Shown: piece by piece, positions 36,123-46,162 of the stretch
Position numbering within the stretch: the stretch's first letter is position 1
How the letters are laid out: each line of letters starts with the position of its first letter
Origin: Caenorhabditis remanei
Taxonomy: Eukaryota > Nematoda > Chromadorea > Rhabditida > Rhabditidae
Direction of reading: 5' to 3'
DNA: 64,000 nucleotides
Assembly (NCBI RefSeq): GCF_010183535.1
Contig: NC_071328.1
Location: 16,616,001 to 16,680,000, forward strand
Translations under genes and position numbers: made by a program
Notes under the pieces: model-generated
The model's input: the letters and a program-made list of their open reading frames with translations, nothing else
Databases searched by the model: none
What the model was told of the DNA's origin: nothing

Positions 36123-36242
36123 TACCGTAAAAACTGTATTTGAGGTGCCCCTCAATTTGAAGTGCCCCTCTAATAGTGGTGCCCTCCGACGGACCCTTTG
36201 AACAATAGAGTTGCATGCACCTCAAATACAGTTTTTACGGTA
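36123..36242. mobile_element. Short TA-flanked MITE
   Basis: 120 bp including TA at each end. Arms CCGTAAAAACTGTATTTGAG and the exact complement at 36221-36240; arms continue through GTGC. Mariner-like target choice; unrelated centre. Confidence 0.8.
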
Positions 36243-37972
36243 ACTTTGGCTGGCGCACCTTCGGGCCGTTTGCTAACGATACATAGTTGTGAGTGCTGTT
36301 TCACCTGATTTTTCGTAATTTTGAATGAAAAATTCACATTTTTTCAGCCAAACCTATCCGAAATTCATTTCAATCGTTGTTTTCAATAAAAACTGATGGT
36401 TGTGGGGCGAAAATTAATGATTTTGGAGATTTTTCGACTGAAAATTCTACGTTTTTCGTATATTTCAATCTTAAAAATGGGTTTTCTGTCATAAAAATAG
36501 GATTTTTAACAAAATTTCGGTGGAAATTCGCTATTTTTGACCATTTTCTATTGATAAAACAACAAACATGGGATGACTAATATATATTAACCAAGGCTGG
36601 GGTTCCTTAGGCGCTTTCTCACAGGTTTCGAATAATTGTCAGTGTAAGCGCGCTGGCGTGCCTTTGACGCGTTTTAGTACAAATCTGGAGTGATTTTGGT
36701 CTGGCGTGCCTTCGGCGCGTTTTCTAGAAAGCCTTGACCAGTGTTTAGGAGTGACAGAAACGGTAGTTTTGGAATAATTAAAATTACAAATGGATTCAAA
36801 ATAATCGTGTGAGTACTGGCTAACACATTGGGTGGTTAGGGTACCAAGCACTCCTCTAGACACCTCCTCCTCCTCCTTCTTCTTCTCAATACTATTGTTG
36901 CTATTTACCTCCCTGTTTATTCAGTAGATCAAATGGGTGGTGGCGGAAGGAAAAAACCGAGAAAAAAAAACAAGAATTCGGGTAGACAAACAAAAAGAGC
37001 AGAAAAACGTGTGAAAGCGGGACGAGAGCTGGGGTGCCTGGTGGCGCGTTTAGGATAGGTCAAATTGGTCGAAAACGCGTAGAAGGCGCGCCAGACAGTA
37101 TAGTTATTATTTGGTTTGAAGGTGAGGTTGTAGGTTTGATATCTGACGCGTTTTGTTGCAGATTTGGGTGATAATCAAAAAAAAAGCGTCAAAGGTGCGC
37201 CAGAGTGGCTAAAAATCAATTTTGTAGTTTATAGTCTCTGAAAATCCTAAAAAAGTAGGTAAACGCGTCAAAGGCGCGCCAGACATTCTGAGTCAAAGTT
37301 GACAAAGTTGAGGCTGGGGTGCCTATAATGCGCTCCTACTCCTAGAGAAAACCGCGCTCAAAGGCACGCCAGCCACCTTAAAAATAGAAAAAATAGGGAG
37401 AGGCTGGGGTGACTTAGACGCGTTTCATGAAATCTAAGAAATCGGCCGAATTGAATTTGGCTGGGGCACCTTGGGCGCGTTCATAAGTCAGATTTGGGTA
37501 GTGTACATATTTCAGGTTTTCCGTTGAAAAAAACAAATAGACTGCCTGGCGTGCCTTCGGCGCGTTCTTTCGCATGGCGCACCTCAAGCGCAGGGACTGT
37601 CTGGTGCGCCTTTGACGCGTTTTCAAAGATTGCTAAAGGTTAGGTTTGAATATATGTGGTTAGTGACTAATAAGTCAGTGTAATCCGATCTTTAGTAAAA
37701 GGAACTGTCTGGGGCACCTTTGGCGCGTTAAAGCAGGCATAAAATAAAGTTTTTTGAGAGGTGTGATAGGCGCATAAAACGCATGGCGCGGTGGGGGTAT
37801 ATAGCATACCCAAGAATGTGTGATTTATTGTTTAGAAGTGAAAAGAAGATAGCCTCTTCTCTCCGTCTCTCTCTCTCTTCTTTTCGAGAGAGAAAGCCAA
37901 AAAAGTGGGCGGAGCGACCTTGGATGGCATGCCCCGTCTTCTCCGTTCTTGCTGCCACTATCTGATGGTTTT

Positions 37973-38017
37973 TAGAAGAAGAAGAAGAAGAAGAAGACGT
38001 CGACGTCTTCTTCTTCT
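37973..38017. repeat. Palindromic GAA/TTC microsatellite
   Basis: About seven AGA AGA units run into GACGTCGACGTC and then TTCTTCTTC, so a trinucleotide array is inverted about a perfect 12-bp palindrome. Confidence 0.8.
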
Positions 38018-38302
38018 CAGAAAAAAGAATTTGGAATGAGAAGAATGACGAGAAGAAAGAGGCAAAAAAGTTCAGATTTTTATCTCAGAAGGTTACACCG
38101 CGCACTGAATTATGGGGCCTTAAATTCTTATTTACTATAAACAATGAGGGTTTTTTGAAAAGAGGACAACTTTTAGGGATTTTCAGCGTTTTGAAGTGCT
38201 TTTAAACAAATTCAGAAGATTTTAAGCAATTTTGAGCAATTGGAAAAGATTTTAAAATGTCTTTAAGTAATTTTAAGTCATTTGGAGTGTTTTTAAGCGT
38301 TT

Positions 38303-38345
38303 TAAAGCATACTTGCAAAATATCGACCCGGCCCGGCCCGGAGTC
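38303..38345. mobile_element. Fragment of GGGCC-rich hAT MITE (copy 4, left end only)
   Basis: CATACTTGCAAAATATCGAC followed by tandem GGCCC matches the left end of the family. No matching right end was found within the next few hundred bases. Confidence 0.6.
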
Positions 38346-40047
38346 AAAAAATGAGCACAATTTTTCACAAAATTTTTCGAAATTTTTTAAAATTTTCATC
38401 AAAAATAGTCACAAATCCTATGTACACTTGAGTTTTATCGATATGTAAAAACATAGTCGAAAATTCGACTTTTTTTCGAAAAAATCAAAAAATTTTCAAA
38501 AAAATTCAAATTTTCAAATTTTTGTCAATTTGAAGAGATTTTGAGCAAGTTGCAAAGATTTTAAGCGATTTAGAGCAATTTGAAGCAATTTCAGAGCATT
38601 TAAAGCGATTTCGAAAGTTCTAAGACATTTTGAGCAATTTTGAGCAATTGGAAAAATTTTTGAGTAAACTGGAAGAAACGCGTCCAAATCCGATTTTGAA
38701 TACATCTGTCAGTACGGAAATTGAACATGTTTTAAACGCGTCAAAGGTGCGCCAGAAAAGCCATAAATACATTCATTATCTTTCTAATGGATTCCATACG
38801 TTCTTGAACTTTAGACCTTTAAAAAAACGCGGCAAAAGCGCGCCAGTCTTCAGGGAACCGGGCTACAGTAGTTTGATTACATAGCTTGGTTTGCTAGCCC
38901 AAAACGCGTCAAAGGTGGGCCAGATATAAATTGAAATCAAGGCAGAAGAGTATCAGCAACCATTAGAATTTGTCAGTAATGTGGATAACGCGCCAAAAGC
39001 GCGCCAGCAATCTGATATGACTAGAGGGCGTTGTCTGAAAATTCCAGACCCCCTTTTTATACCGATATTTTGAACCATATGATGCTATTTTTGACGTTTG
39101 TAGAGGGGGGAAGGAATGTTGCCAAAAAATTTTAATTCTCACCTCCACTCTTTTTTCTCCGAATACCGCGAAAAGGGTCATAAATTTCAAGTAATGGGAT
39201 TTCGGTTTCTCCATTTCTTTTGTGATTTATTCTCACACCTATACACTTGTGGGGCTAATTAGATACATTCCTCTCGGTTTTTTAAGGAAGATGAGAGGCT
39301 TAGAGACTACAAACTACAAAAAATTCACAAAAATAAACGCGTCTAAGGTGCGCCAGACTTTCAGCATCTTCTCAGGCGTGCTCTCTCAAAACCGAACAAA
39401 ATAGTGTGCAAAATTGAGAGACTCAAAGAAAAAAAATACATTTTTCAAAGGGCATTTCGATGGAGCGCAGTTGTAAGAACTGTTATCTTTAAAAACGCGC
39501 CGATCGCGCCCCAGCGTTTTGTTACAGGTGGAGTAGAGTGCACTAGATGAAGAGATTGTTGTAATAGGAACGCGCTAAAGACACGCCAGACAATTTGAAT
39601 CCGGAGAAAAAGAGTAGTACTTCTAGTAGATCAAATCTGGTAATATGGGGGGGATGGGTTGGTCAAAAAAAACTGAAAACAGAGAGTCTTGGTGTTGAGA
39701 GTTATTGATTCACGGGGGGTCTTTGAGTGAGGACTAAAAAGCAACCGCGCTCCGCTGAGATCAGCGAAAATTTGGGAAAATTTGGGAAAATTTTAGCGCG
39801 AAATTCAAAATAAATGTTTCATTTGAAAGTTTTTATCATTTTTAATGAAAACTGACTAAAAATGCGGGAAAACTGACTCTCAAAAAGTGGTCGATTTAAA
39901 TAAGCTGCGTATCAAAATGCCACAACGAAACAGCGAATTTTTTTTTGAATGTTCAAAATTTGAATTTCCCACCAAGTCTAGTGGAGCGCGTTTACTTTCA
40001 GTACTCCCCGTGTAGGTGTATATTCACAGGATGAATCTGTTAACTAA

Positions 40048-41236
40048 CCTGGCGCGCCTGCGGCGCGCTGAAAATGAAGACTTCAATAAAAGACCCAAAA
40101 TCAATGCTCGATTTCATATTTTTATTTCAAATTTTTGAATCTGGCACGGATTTTGAGTTTTTCATATGGTCTCCCAGGGAGAGAGGGATCAGTACAATTT
40201 AGACACTCGTAGAATATTCTAGAACAGTCGTCAGTTGGTTATGTCTCAGAAATATGGTATTGTCTGTATGTTTCCGTGTCGTCGGAAAGAAGGGGGGACA
40301 CTAATTTTTTGAAAGGGGGCGTGGCTTAGAAAACGGAGACAAGAGAGACAATATGTTATTGTTCCTCCTCATAAAGAGTTGTTTTGAGGGAAGAGATTTC
40401 TGAGAGGAGTACTGTAAATAGACATGTCTATTCTGAATACTGACGTCTTCTGAATATTCTGAATATCACCCGAATAAATTGTCACTGTAAATCTTACCAC
40501 TCGAAACTGAATCAATATACTTTTCGAATGTTCGATTTACGGTGATGAATAAGGGGGTCTCAATGAGTAAGTACACTTCAAACACTTGTATCTCAAAAGT
40601 GGGCGGAGCTATCAAAAAAGTGTCAAGTAAAAAAATGAAGAGCTAAACTAGAGCTACATTTTTGTAGTCGATAGTTTTTTGATAGCTATCTACGTTTTAA
40701 AGATATAAGGTTTCTAAGCTGGAAAGGAGAAAGAGAAGAACGACTCGCTCGATGCACCTATCTTTGAAGGAGCATCTCTCAAAAACGTGAATTGCTATCA
40801 AAAAGTTGTCTACTAAAAACATAAAGAGCGAGGTTCGATCTACAAAATGAATATAAATTTTGAGCTAATTGGTTACGGTAGAGCTTTCAAAAAAGATTGC
40901 AAAGTTATGCTAAAAAGTGTAAGGTGAGTGGTCAGTGTATTTTGGTCACTGAAGCTATTGTCTTTGTAGTTTGTAGTGTTCAGTTTGTCAGCGTAACAAT
41001 AAGAAATATTTATTGACAGATTTATAGTTTATTCTTCCCTCTTTCCACAAACGTACGCTTTGACACCTCTCAAATCTCCGCCCCTTTCACCGACACACAA
41101 CTCGTCGTCCAACCGATTGGCAATCCATCCAGCTGATAGTACGGGAGAACTAGAAGCCAACAAGACGACACAGGATTGACTGCTTTCGAAATTGTTATCC
41201 GGTTGATTGGGGTTCCAAAGGAATCCAGAAGTGCCA
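40048..41236. repeat. Left arm of inverted segmental duplication around the lectin gene
   Basis: This 1.2 kb is an inverted copy of about 42844-43992, including the 0.6-kb dispersed repeat, the foldback element and the last exon of the C-type lectin gene. The homology stops at about 41236, where GGGCC-type hAT sequence begins. Confidence 0.85.
41029..41236 (-). pseudogene. Truncated C-type lectin last exon
   Basis: Encodes about 68 residues from GTSGFLW to VCGKREE plus stop, matching the last exon of the lectin gene at 42719-43056 with substitutions (for example SAGWIANRLDDELCVGERGG). It keeps an open frame and its AATAAA signal, but has no upstream lectin exons: the sequence before it is a decayed hAT fragment, not a splice acceptor. 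The domain is cut before its first conserved half, so it cannot be a complete lectin. It arose by inverted duplication of the neighbouring gene, or the reverse. Confidence 0.8.
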
Positions 41237-41337
41237 GTTTTGAAACATTTTTTCAAAACATTTTGTGTTTTTGAACTTTTTTTTGGAAATTTTGGGCCAA
41301 GAGAAATTTCGGCCCGGCCCGATTTTTGACAAGTCTG
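41237..41337. mobile_element. Fragment of GGGCC-rich hAT MITE (copy 5, right part)
   Basis: Internal ACATTTTTTCAAAACATTTT as in copy 1, followed by AAATTTCGGCCCGGCCC and the terminus TTTTTGACAAGTCTG. The left terminus is missing; the break coincides with the end of the inverted duplication arm. Confidence 0.75.
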
Positions 41338-41483
41338 AATTCAAGGTCATTTCGGTGGAGAGCAGTTGGAAAAAGTGTGCCGAGATAACTTTTCTAATAA
41401 ACCTTCCCTTTTTGCAACTTTTCCATCGAACCATACATCTATAACACTTCTTTAATGATTGCCCCCTCCCCTGGCGACGCGCC

Positions 41484-41492
41484 TATATAAAA
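41484..41492 (+). promoter_or_regulatory. TATA box of the C-type lectin gene
   Basis: TATATAAAA lies 33 bp upstream of the ATG at 41525, with TTGCAG between them as a possible trans-splice acceptor. Such a compact TATA promoter is usual for nematode secreted effector genes. Confidence 0.6.
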
Positions 41493-41524
41493 ACCCCCGC
41501 AAAAAAGCTTGCAGGAAAAAAGTC

Positions 41525-43056
41525 ATGACAAAAATCATATTTCTTTTCTTCTTCTTCTTCGCAACCGTTTTTGCAATCTTCCGCCCATCTGATTCCGATG
41601 GATCTTGTGAAGGTAAGGCATGGCCTAGGATCCGATTAGGCCACCACTGTTATAATATTTCAGATGAGTCAAGACACCACGGCGGTCATGGTCACAAACA
41701 CCATCATAGAGACGATTCTAGTGATGAGGGTGGTTACGGTGGAGGAGGATATCAAGACCCAGAGGTATCCCCATTTTGAAGTTTGTAGTCTCTACTTACT
41801 CATTTCATTTCCAGCCTCGTTGCCCTTCTGGATGGCTGAAATTCAATCGTCCAACTGGTTTATGGTGTGTAAAAGTGTTCAGTGGAGTTTTGACTCAACC
41901 AGATGCAGAGACAGCTTGTCAAGCACAGGGAGCCACGTTGTCAGGGCTACAGGATGAGAATGAGATTACGCAGATTACAGGTAAGAAGCTTACAGTGACC
42001 AAGTTACAATGACCAAACATTGTCAGTTTTCAGAAACTTTGAGATTCCGTCATGATCTCAGATTTTATCCGTATTTTTTTAATGAAGGGATTTTTGTAGA
42101 TCTGAAATAGTGCTACATTTTTGTAGTTGACAACTTTTGACCCACTTTTGAGACACACACGTTTTAAGAGTACACTGACAAAGTTACACTGACCAAAATT
42201 GTCAGTGTAGGGAAGCAATTTTTTAGCATCACTTGATTTGCTTTTTGCGCTTTAATTTAACGCTCTATATTTTTTTAGGTTGATAGTGGTTCATACAAAA
42301 TTGTCTAACTTTGACATTCCTTCACGAGTTTTTTTCAAATTATAATACATTAATATTGCATTGGTTGTAGAGATAAAAACTAGGGCTACATTTTTGTAGT
42401 TTACAACTTTTTGATAGCTCCGCCCACTTTTGAGATATAGCGACGCCACCAAGAGAGGAGACGCAGAAAATCGAGAGCGCTCTAGCTTCTCTGCGTCTCT
42501 CAGCGATTTATCTCAAAAGTGGGCGGAGCTATCAAAAAGCTGTCAACTACAAAAATATAGCCCTATTCAAGGTCTATAAAACTAGCCTATTTTCAAAAAA
42601 CACGGATTAATTCTGAGATCATTACGGAATCTCAAAGATTCTGAAAACTGACCAAAATTGTCAGTGTAAATTGATTCGGTCCCAGTATCATAGTCATTGT
42701 ACTTTTCAACACTTTCAGCCCAAGCCCTTCCTCTCCTTCCATCTCAATCCAGCTTCTCCATTTGGATCGGTGCAAAACGAGCCGCCGCGTGCAATCCATG
42801 TACCCCTCTCACCTCTTTTCAATGGACTGATGGCTCCACTCAAGGCACTTCTGGATTCCTTTGGAACCTTCTTCAACCGGATAACAATTTCGGAGGAACT
42901 CAAAGTTGTGTTGTCTTGTTGGCTTCTACTTCTCCCGTAATCCGAGATCAATGGACATGGAATGCCAATCGACTCGACGACGAGTCGTGTGTCGGTGAAA
43001 GGGGCGGAGCTTTGAGAGGTGTCAAAGCGTACGTTTGTGGAAAGAGGGGAGAATAA
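41525..43056 (+). CDS. Secreted C-type lectin domain protein (clec family)
   Basis: Exons 41525-41612, 41664-41764, 41815-41980 and 42719-43056. The start gives a signal peptide (MTKIIFLFFFFFATVFA). A short His/Gly/Asp-rich linker (HHGGHGHKHHH, GGYGGGGY) precedes the lectin domain, which begins CPSGWLKF and ends VKAYVCGK. Paired cysteines and WIG...WTDGS are as expected for the fold. The usual calcium-binding QPD is present as LQPDNNF, but WND is represented only by WNAN, so sugar binding is uncertain. Nematode clec genes are secreted, mostly from gut or epidermis, and many respond to pathogens. Intron 3 (738 bp) carries a foldback element. The last exon and downstream DNA are duplicated in inverted orientation to the left. 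The family is too large for a specific name. Confidence 0.88.
42385..42560. mobile_element. Foldback element with GATAGCTCCGCCCAC arms
   Basis: Arms GTAGTTTACAACTTTTTGATA then GCTCCGCCCACTTTTGAGAT, mirrored as ATCTCAAAAGTGGGCGGAGC then TATCAAAAAGCTGTCAACTAC, around an inverted inner core rich in AGACGCAGA. The same element occurs near 19668-19745, 21265-21405, 40580-40700, 43235-43475 and 62075-62230; single arms lie at 45240 and 63120. Confidence 0.8.
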
Positions 43057-43992
43057 ACTATATATCAATAAATGTTTCTAACTGTTACTACAAACTACAA
43101 AAACAATAGACTGATAGCTTCAGTGACCAAAATACACTGACAAAATTTGCAGCAAACTTTGCTATCTTCTTAACAGGGCTCTACCGTAACCAAGCTGCTC
43201 CAAATTTTTGATTTTTTGTTAGACTGAACCTTGCTGTACATTTTTGTAGTTGACAACTTTTTGATAGCAATTCACGGGGGAGGCGCAGAGAAGCGAGAGT
43301 GCCTGACTGTCTGCGCCCTCATCCTTCTTCTCTTTCTCCTTGTAAGATTAGAAACTTTATATCTTAAAAACGTGGATAGCTATCAAAAAACTACCAACTA
43401 CAAAAATGTAGCTCTAGTCTAGCTCTTCATTTTTTCAGTTGACTTCTTTTTGATAGCTCCGCCCACTTTTGAGATACAAGTGTTTGAAGTGTACTTACTC
43501 ATTGAGACCCCCTTATTCATCACCGAAAATCGAACATTCGAAAAGTATATTGGTTCAGTTTCGAGTGGTAAGATTTACAGTGACAATTCAAGAGAAGGAG
43601 ATTCAGAATATTCAGAAGACGTCAGTATTTAGAATAGACACGTATCTCTGTCTACTACAGTACTCCCCTCTTCGCTCAAAACAACTCTTTATGTAGGGGG
43701 AACAATAACATATTGTCTCTTGTCTCCGTTTTCTAAGCCACGCCCCCTTTCAACCAATTAGTGTCCTCTTCTCCGACGACCCGGAAACAGACAGACAGTA
43801 CCATCAACAATATTTCTGACAACTGAGACTGTTCTAGAATATTTTACAATTCTATCTTCTCAGGAGACCATATGAAATACTCAAAATCCGTGCCAGATTC
43901 AGAAAAAACTGCACAAATTTTGAATCGGGAACTGATTTTGAGTCTTTTATTGGGTTCTTCACATTGCGCGCCGCAGGCGCACCAGTCTAGTT
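42844..43992. repeat. Right arm of inverted segmental duplication
   Basis: Inverted partner of 40048-41236, reaching from inside the lectin last exon through a foldback element and an inverted copy of the 0.6-kb dispersed repeat to a GC-rich motif copy at 43968. About 1.6 kb of single-copy DNA, containing the first three lectin exons, separates the arms. Confidence 0.85.
43067..43072 (+). terminator. Lectin polyadenylation signal
   Basis: AATAAA 11 bp after the stop codon; a very short 3' UTR. The inverted duplicate keeps the same signal. Confidence 0.6.
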
Positions 43993-44096
43993 TTCACGGT
44001 AAATTGTCAGTGTAACTTGACCAAAATTGTCAGTGTAAAAAAAATATTTTTTAAATCTTTTTTTTTCAAAAAAAAAGAGTTCCATTTTCAGAATCT

Positions 44097-45662
44097 TCAG
44101 AAGAACGGATCGCCCATTCTTTGGGGAATCACCTGAATTCCGTCATCATTACATACGAGAACTGAGACATTTTCAGTCGATTGTTTGTCGTCCGAATGGA
44201 AATTATAGACACGCCCATTCTCATGATGCAACACATTGATTGTATGGTATTTCCACGGGGTGCCGAGAACTGGAAAAACAGAGACTATAAACTACAAACT
44301 ACAAACTACAAACTACAAACTACAAACTACAGTACCCTCTTTCCTTCCGTCGTAGTGGATTTCGAAGCATCGGAGAGGGCCGAGTGACGGTTGGTTTGTC
44401 ATCACGAACAGGTCCGTCTGGAAGAATTGTAATTGTAGCGCGTTTGCATTTTGAGTGCGGTAGAGCGAGGTTACAGTTGTAATACTAGTTTCGCAGAATT
44501 TGGATTTCTAGGTCATGGAGCTTTTATGGCGATTCGAAAATATCGAAAATAGTAAAAACCTTGGAAAAACAGCAAAAACACCGGAATTTGAACGGGGGAC
44601 TAGTTTTTCCAAAATTTGGATTTCTAGGCCACCAACTTATTTTTCATGATTATACTCTTTTTGAAGTTCTTTTCACGCTGAATTCAAATATTTCAGTCTC
44701 CAGGCTAATTTTGTGATTTTAGGCCATTTTCGACAGGGGGACTAGTTTTCCGAAAAATGGATTTCTAGGCCATCAATCCCCCCCCCCCCCCCCCACCGAC
44801 TTTATTTGCTGTTTGAAGGAAATTCGTTCAAAAACTGTTTTTTTGAACGAAAAACTAGAAACTTGAAAAATCCGCCGAAAAACGGCAAAAACACCGGAAT
44901 TGGGACGGGGGACTAACTTTTTCAAAATTTGGTTTTTTAGGCCACCAACTTATCTTTCATGATTATACTCTGTTTGAAGAGCTTTTCACGGTGAATTCGA
45001 ATCTTTCAGTCTCATGGCCCTAATGCGCTCTTGCCATCTTTCCGAAGCCAAGAATGCAAGCGCGCTCCAGCGCACTATCTCGTTAAATTGTTCATATTTT
45101 GATGTTAAATTTACTTTTGTGGCTCAAAACTCCATGAGATACACAAAAAAGCACAACTAGTCATGATAAAAAATTGCTTCCCTACACTGACAATTTTGGT
45201 CAGTGTAACTTTGTCAGTGTACTCTTAGAACGTGTGTATCTCAAAAATGGGCGGAGCTATTAAAAAATTGTCAACTACAAAAATGTAGCCCTATTCAAGA
45301 TCTACAAAACTAGCCTACTTTCAAAAAACTCGGATCAAATCTGAGATGATGACGGAATCTCAAAGTTCCCCCTACGCTGACGATTCTGGTCAGTGTAACT
45401 TGTCGTCAGTGTTCATATAACTCACATGTCCCGGCTGAAATGGTGTTGGATGAGTGTGTGAATATCTCAATGCCTGTTTATCCGTCGCCCGTCCCTCATC
45501 ATCTCTCAACATGACAGATATCTTCTGAGTGGGTCCATCACCCGAGCAGGAGTCACTTGACGTCCGAATAAGGAGAGAGAACGAGGCTGGCGTGTCGTCG
45601 TCGTCATATTTACTCTTGATCGATGAACCCATTTCTCCTTGACTTAAGGAGGTGGTTGACAT
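44097..45662 (-). CDS. PLAT/LH2-domain protein
   Basis: Exons 45426-45662, 44336-44417 and 44097-44269 (minus strand), 163 residues; frames join. After a short acidic N-terminus the protein reads as one beta-sandwich of the PLAT (LH2) type: SFSLLIRTS, then QKISVMLRDDEG, then the typical DLFVMTNQPSLGPLRCFEI, and HTINVLHHENGRVYNFHS. PLAT domains bind lipids or membrane proteins in lipoxygenases, lipases and polycystins; here no catalytic domain or membrane segment accompanies it and there is no signal peptide, so an intracellular partner-binding role is the most that can be inferred. Intron 1 (1 kb) contains a direct repeat. A six-copy CTACAAA array abuts the donor of exon 2. The ATG chosen is the first in frame; its 5' region is partly duplicated at about 50230. 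Confidence 0.7.
44285..44331. repeat. Six tandem CTACAAA heptamers at a splice donor
   Basis: Plus-strand ACTACAA units directly precede the donor of the PLAT gene's second exon (on the transcript: GGTACTGTAG followed by TTTGTAG repeats). The longest heptamer array in the window. Confidence 0.9.
44565..45015. repeat. Direct repeat in the PLAT gene intron
   Basis: Segments about 44565-44705 and 44880-45015 share CAAAAACACCGGAATT, GGGGGACTA, TAGGCCACCAACTTAT and CATGATTATACTCT. A run of about 17 C separates them near 44777-44793. Confidence 0.75.
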
Positions 45663-46162
45663 TTTGAAGAGAGGGGGCGTGGTCAAATTTAGTAATGAAT
45701 AGTTTTGGCGGGAAATTAGAAATCTGGAGCAGAAAAAAAAAATGAAAGGAGTACACGTGAATAAACAAGGCTGGTGCGCCTTGGTCATTGTAACTACAAC
45801 GTGTCTGGGGCGCCCGAGGCGCGTTTCTTGTCATCAAGGAGAATCTGAGATGACATGTATCCGTGACAGTCGAAAAGCTGACCGAAAATGTGGGAGAAAT
45901 CTGAATTTGCCGCCAATATCTAGTGGAGCGCGTTTGATTTTTAATCTCAGCACTCACCTCCAGATCCTGTAGCCCAACAACAGAAGACAAAAAATATTTA
46001 AGAAATAAACTGATCTACTTTGACACCGCGTCTTTGCGCTTAAACCCCATTTTGTAATATTCTGGTAGATCAAATCTGTGCCTACATTTTTTTTAATGGA
46101 AAACAATGTTTTAATTAGAATTTGAAAAAACTATAATTGTAGAAAACAGTTTATTTTAAAAA

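Larger units (their letters stand above)
34590..39600. repeat. Cluster of a GC-rich 24-bp dispersed motif
   Basis: About 35 copies in 5 kb of a degenerate motif, approximately AACGCGTCAAAGGCGCGCC followed by AGAC, in both orientations. Examples: 34860, 34919, 34970, 35027, 35095, 35256, 36652, 36700, 37070, 37260, 37546, 37600, 38736, 38824, 38987, 39335. The centre is AAGG/CTTT with flanking ACGCG and CGCGCCAG. No fixed spacing and no obvious flanking duplications. Further copies lie in hmr-1 introns (3293, 3511, 3741, 4069) and at 26518, 32128, 45807, 55241 and 63054. Confidence 0.85.
25485..41028. other. 15.5-kb region without a supported gene
   Basis: I found no ORF here with signal peptide, domain or splice support. 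Longest frames (for example minus 27565-27930 and 29582-29962) lie inside repeats or low-complexity DNA. Contents: numerous TTACA(C/G)TGACCAAA motifs, foldback elements, one more copy of the 0.6-kb repeat, hAT and Tc1-like MITEs, hairpin repeats at 26103-26152 and 30003-30725, and the GC-rich motif cluster at 34590-39600. A regulatory RNA gene cannot be excluded by eye. Confidence 0.65.
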
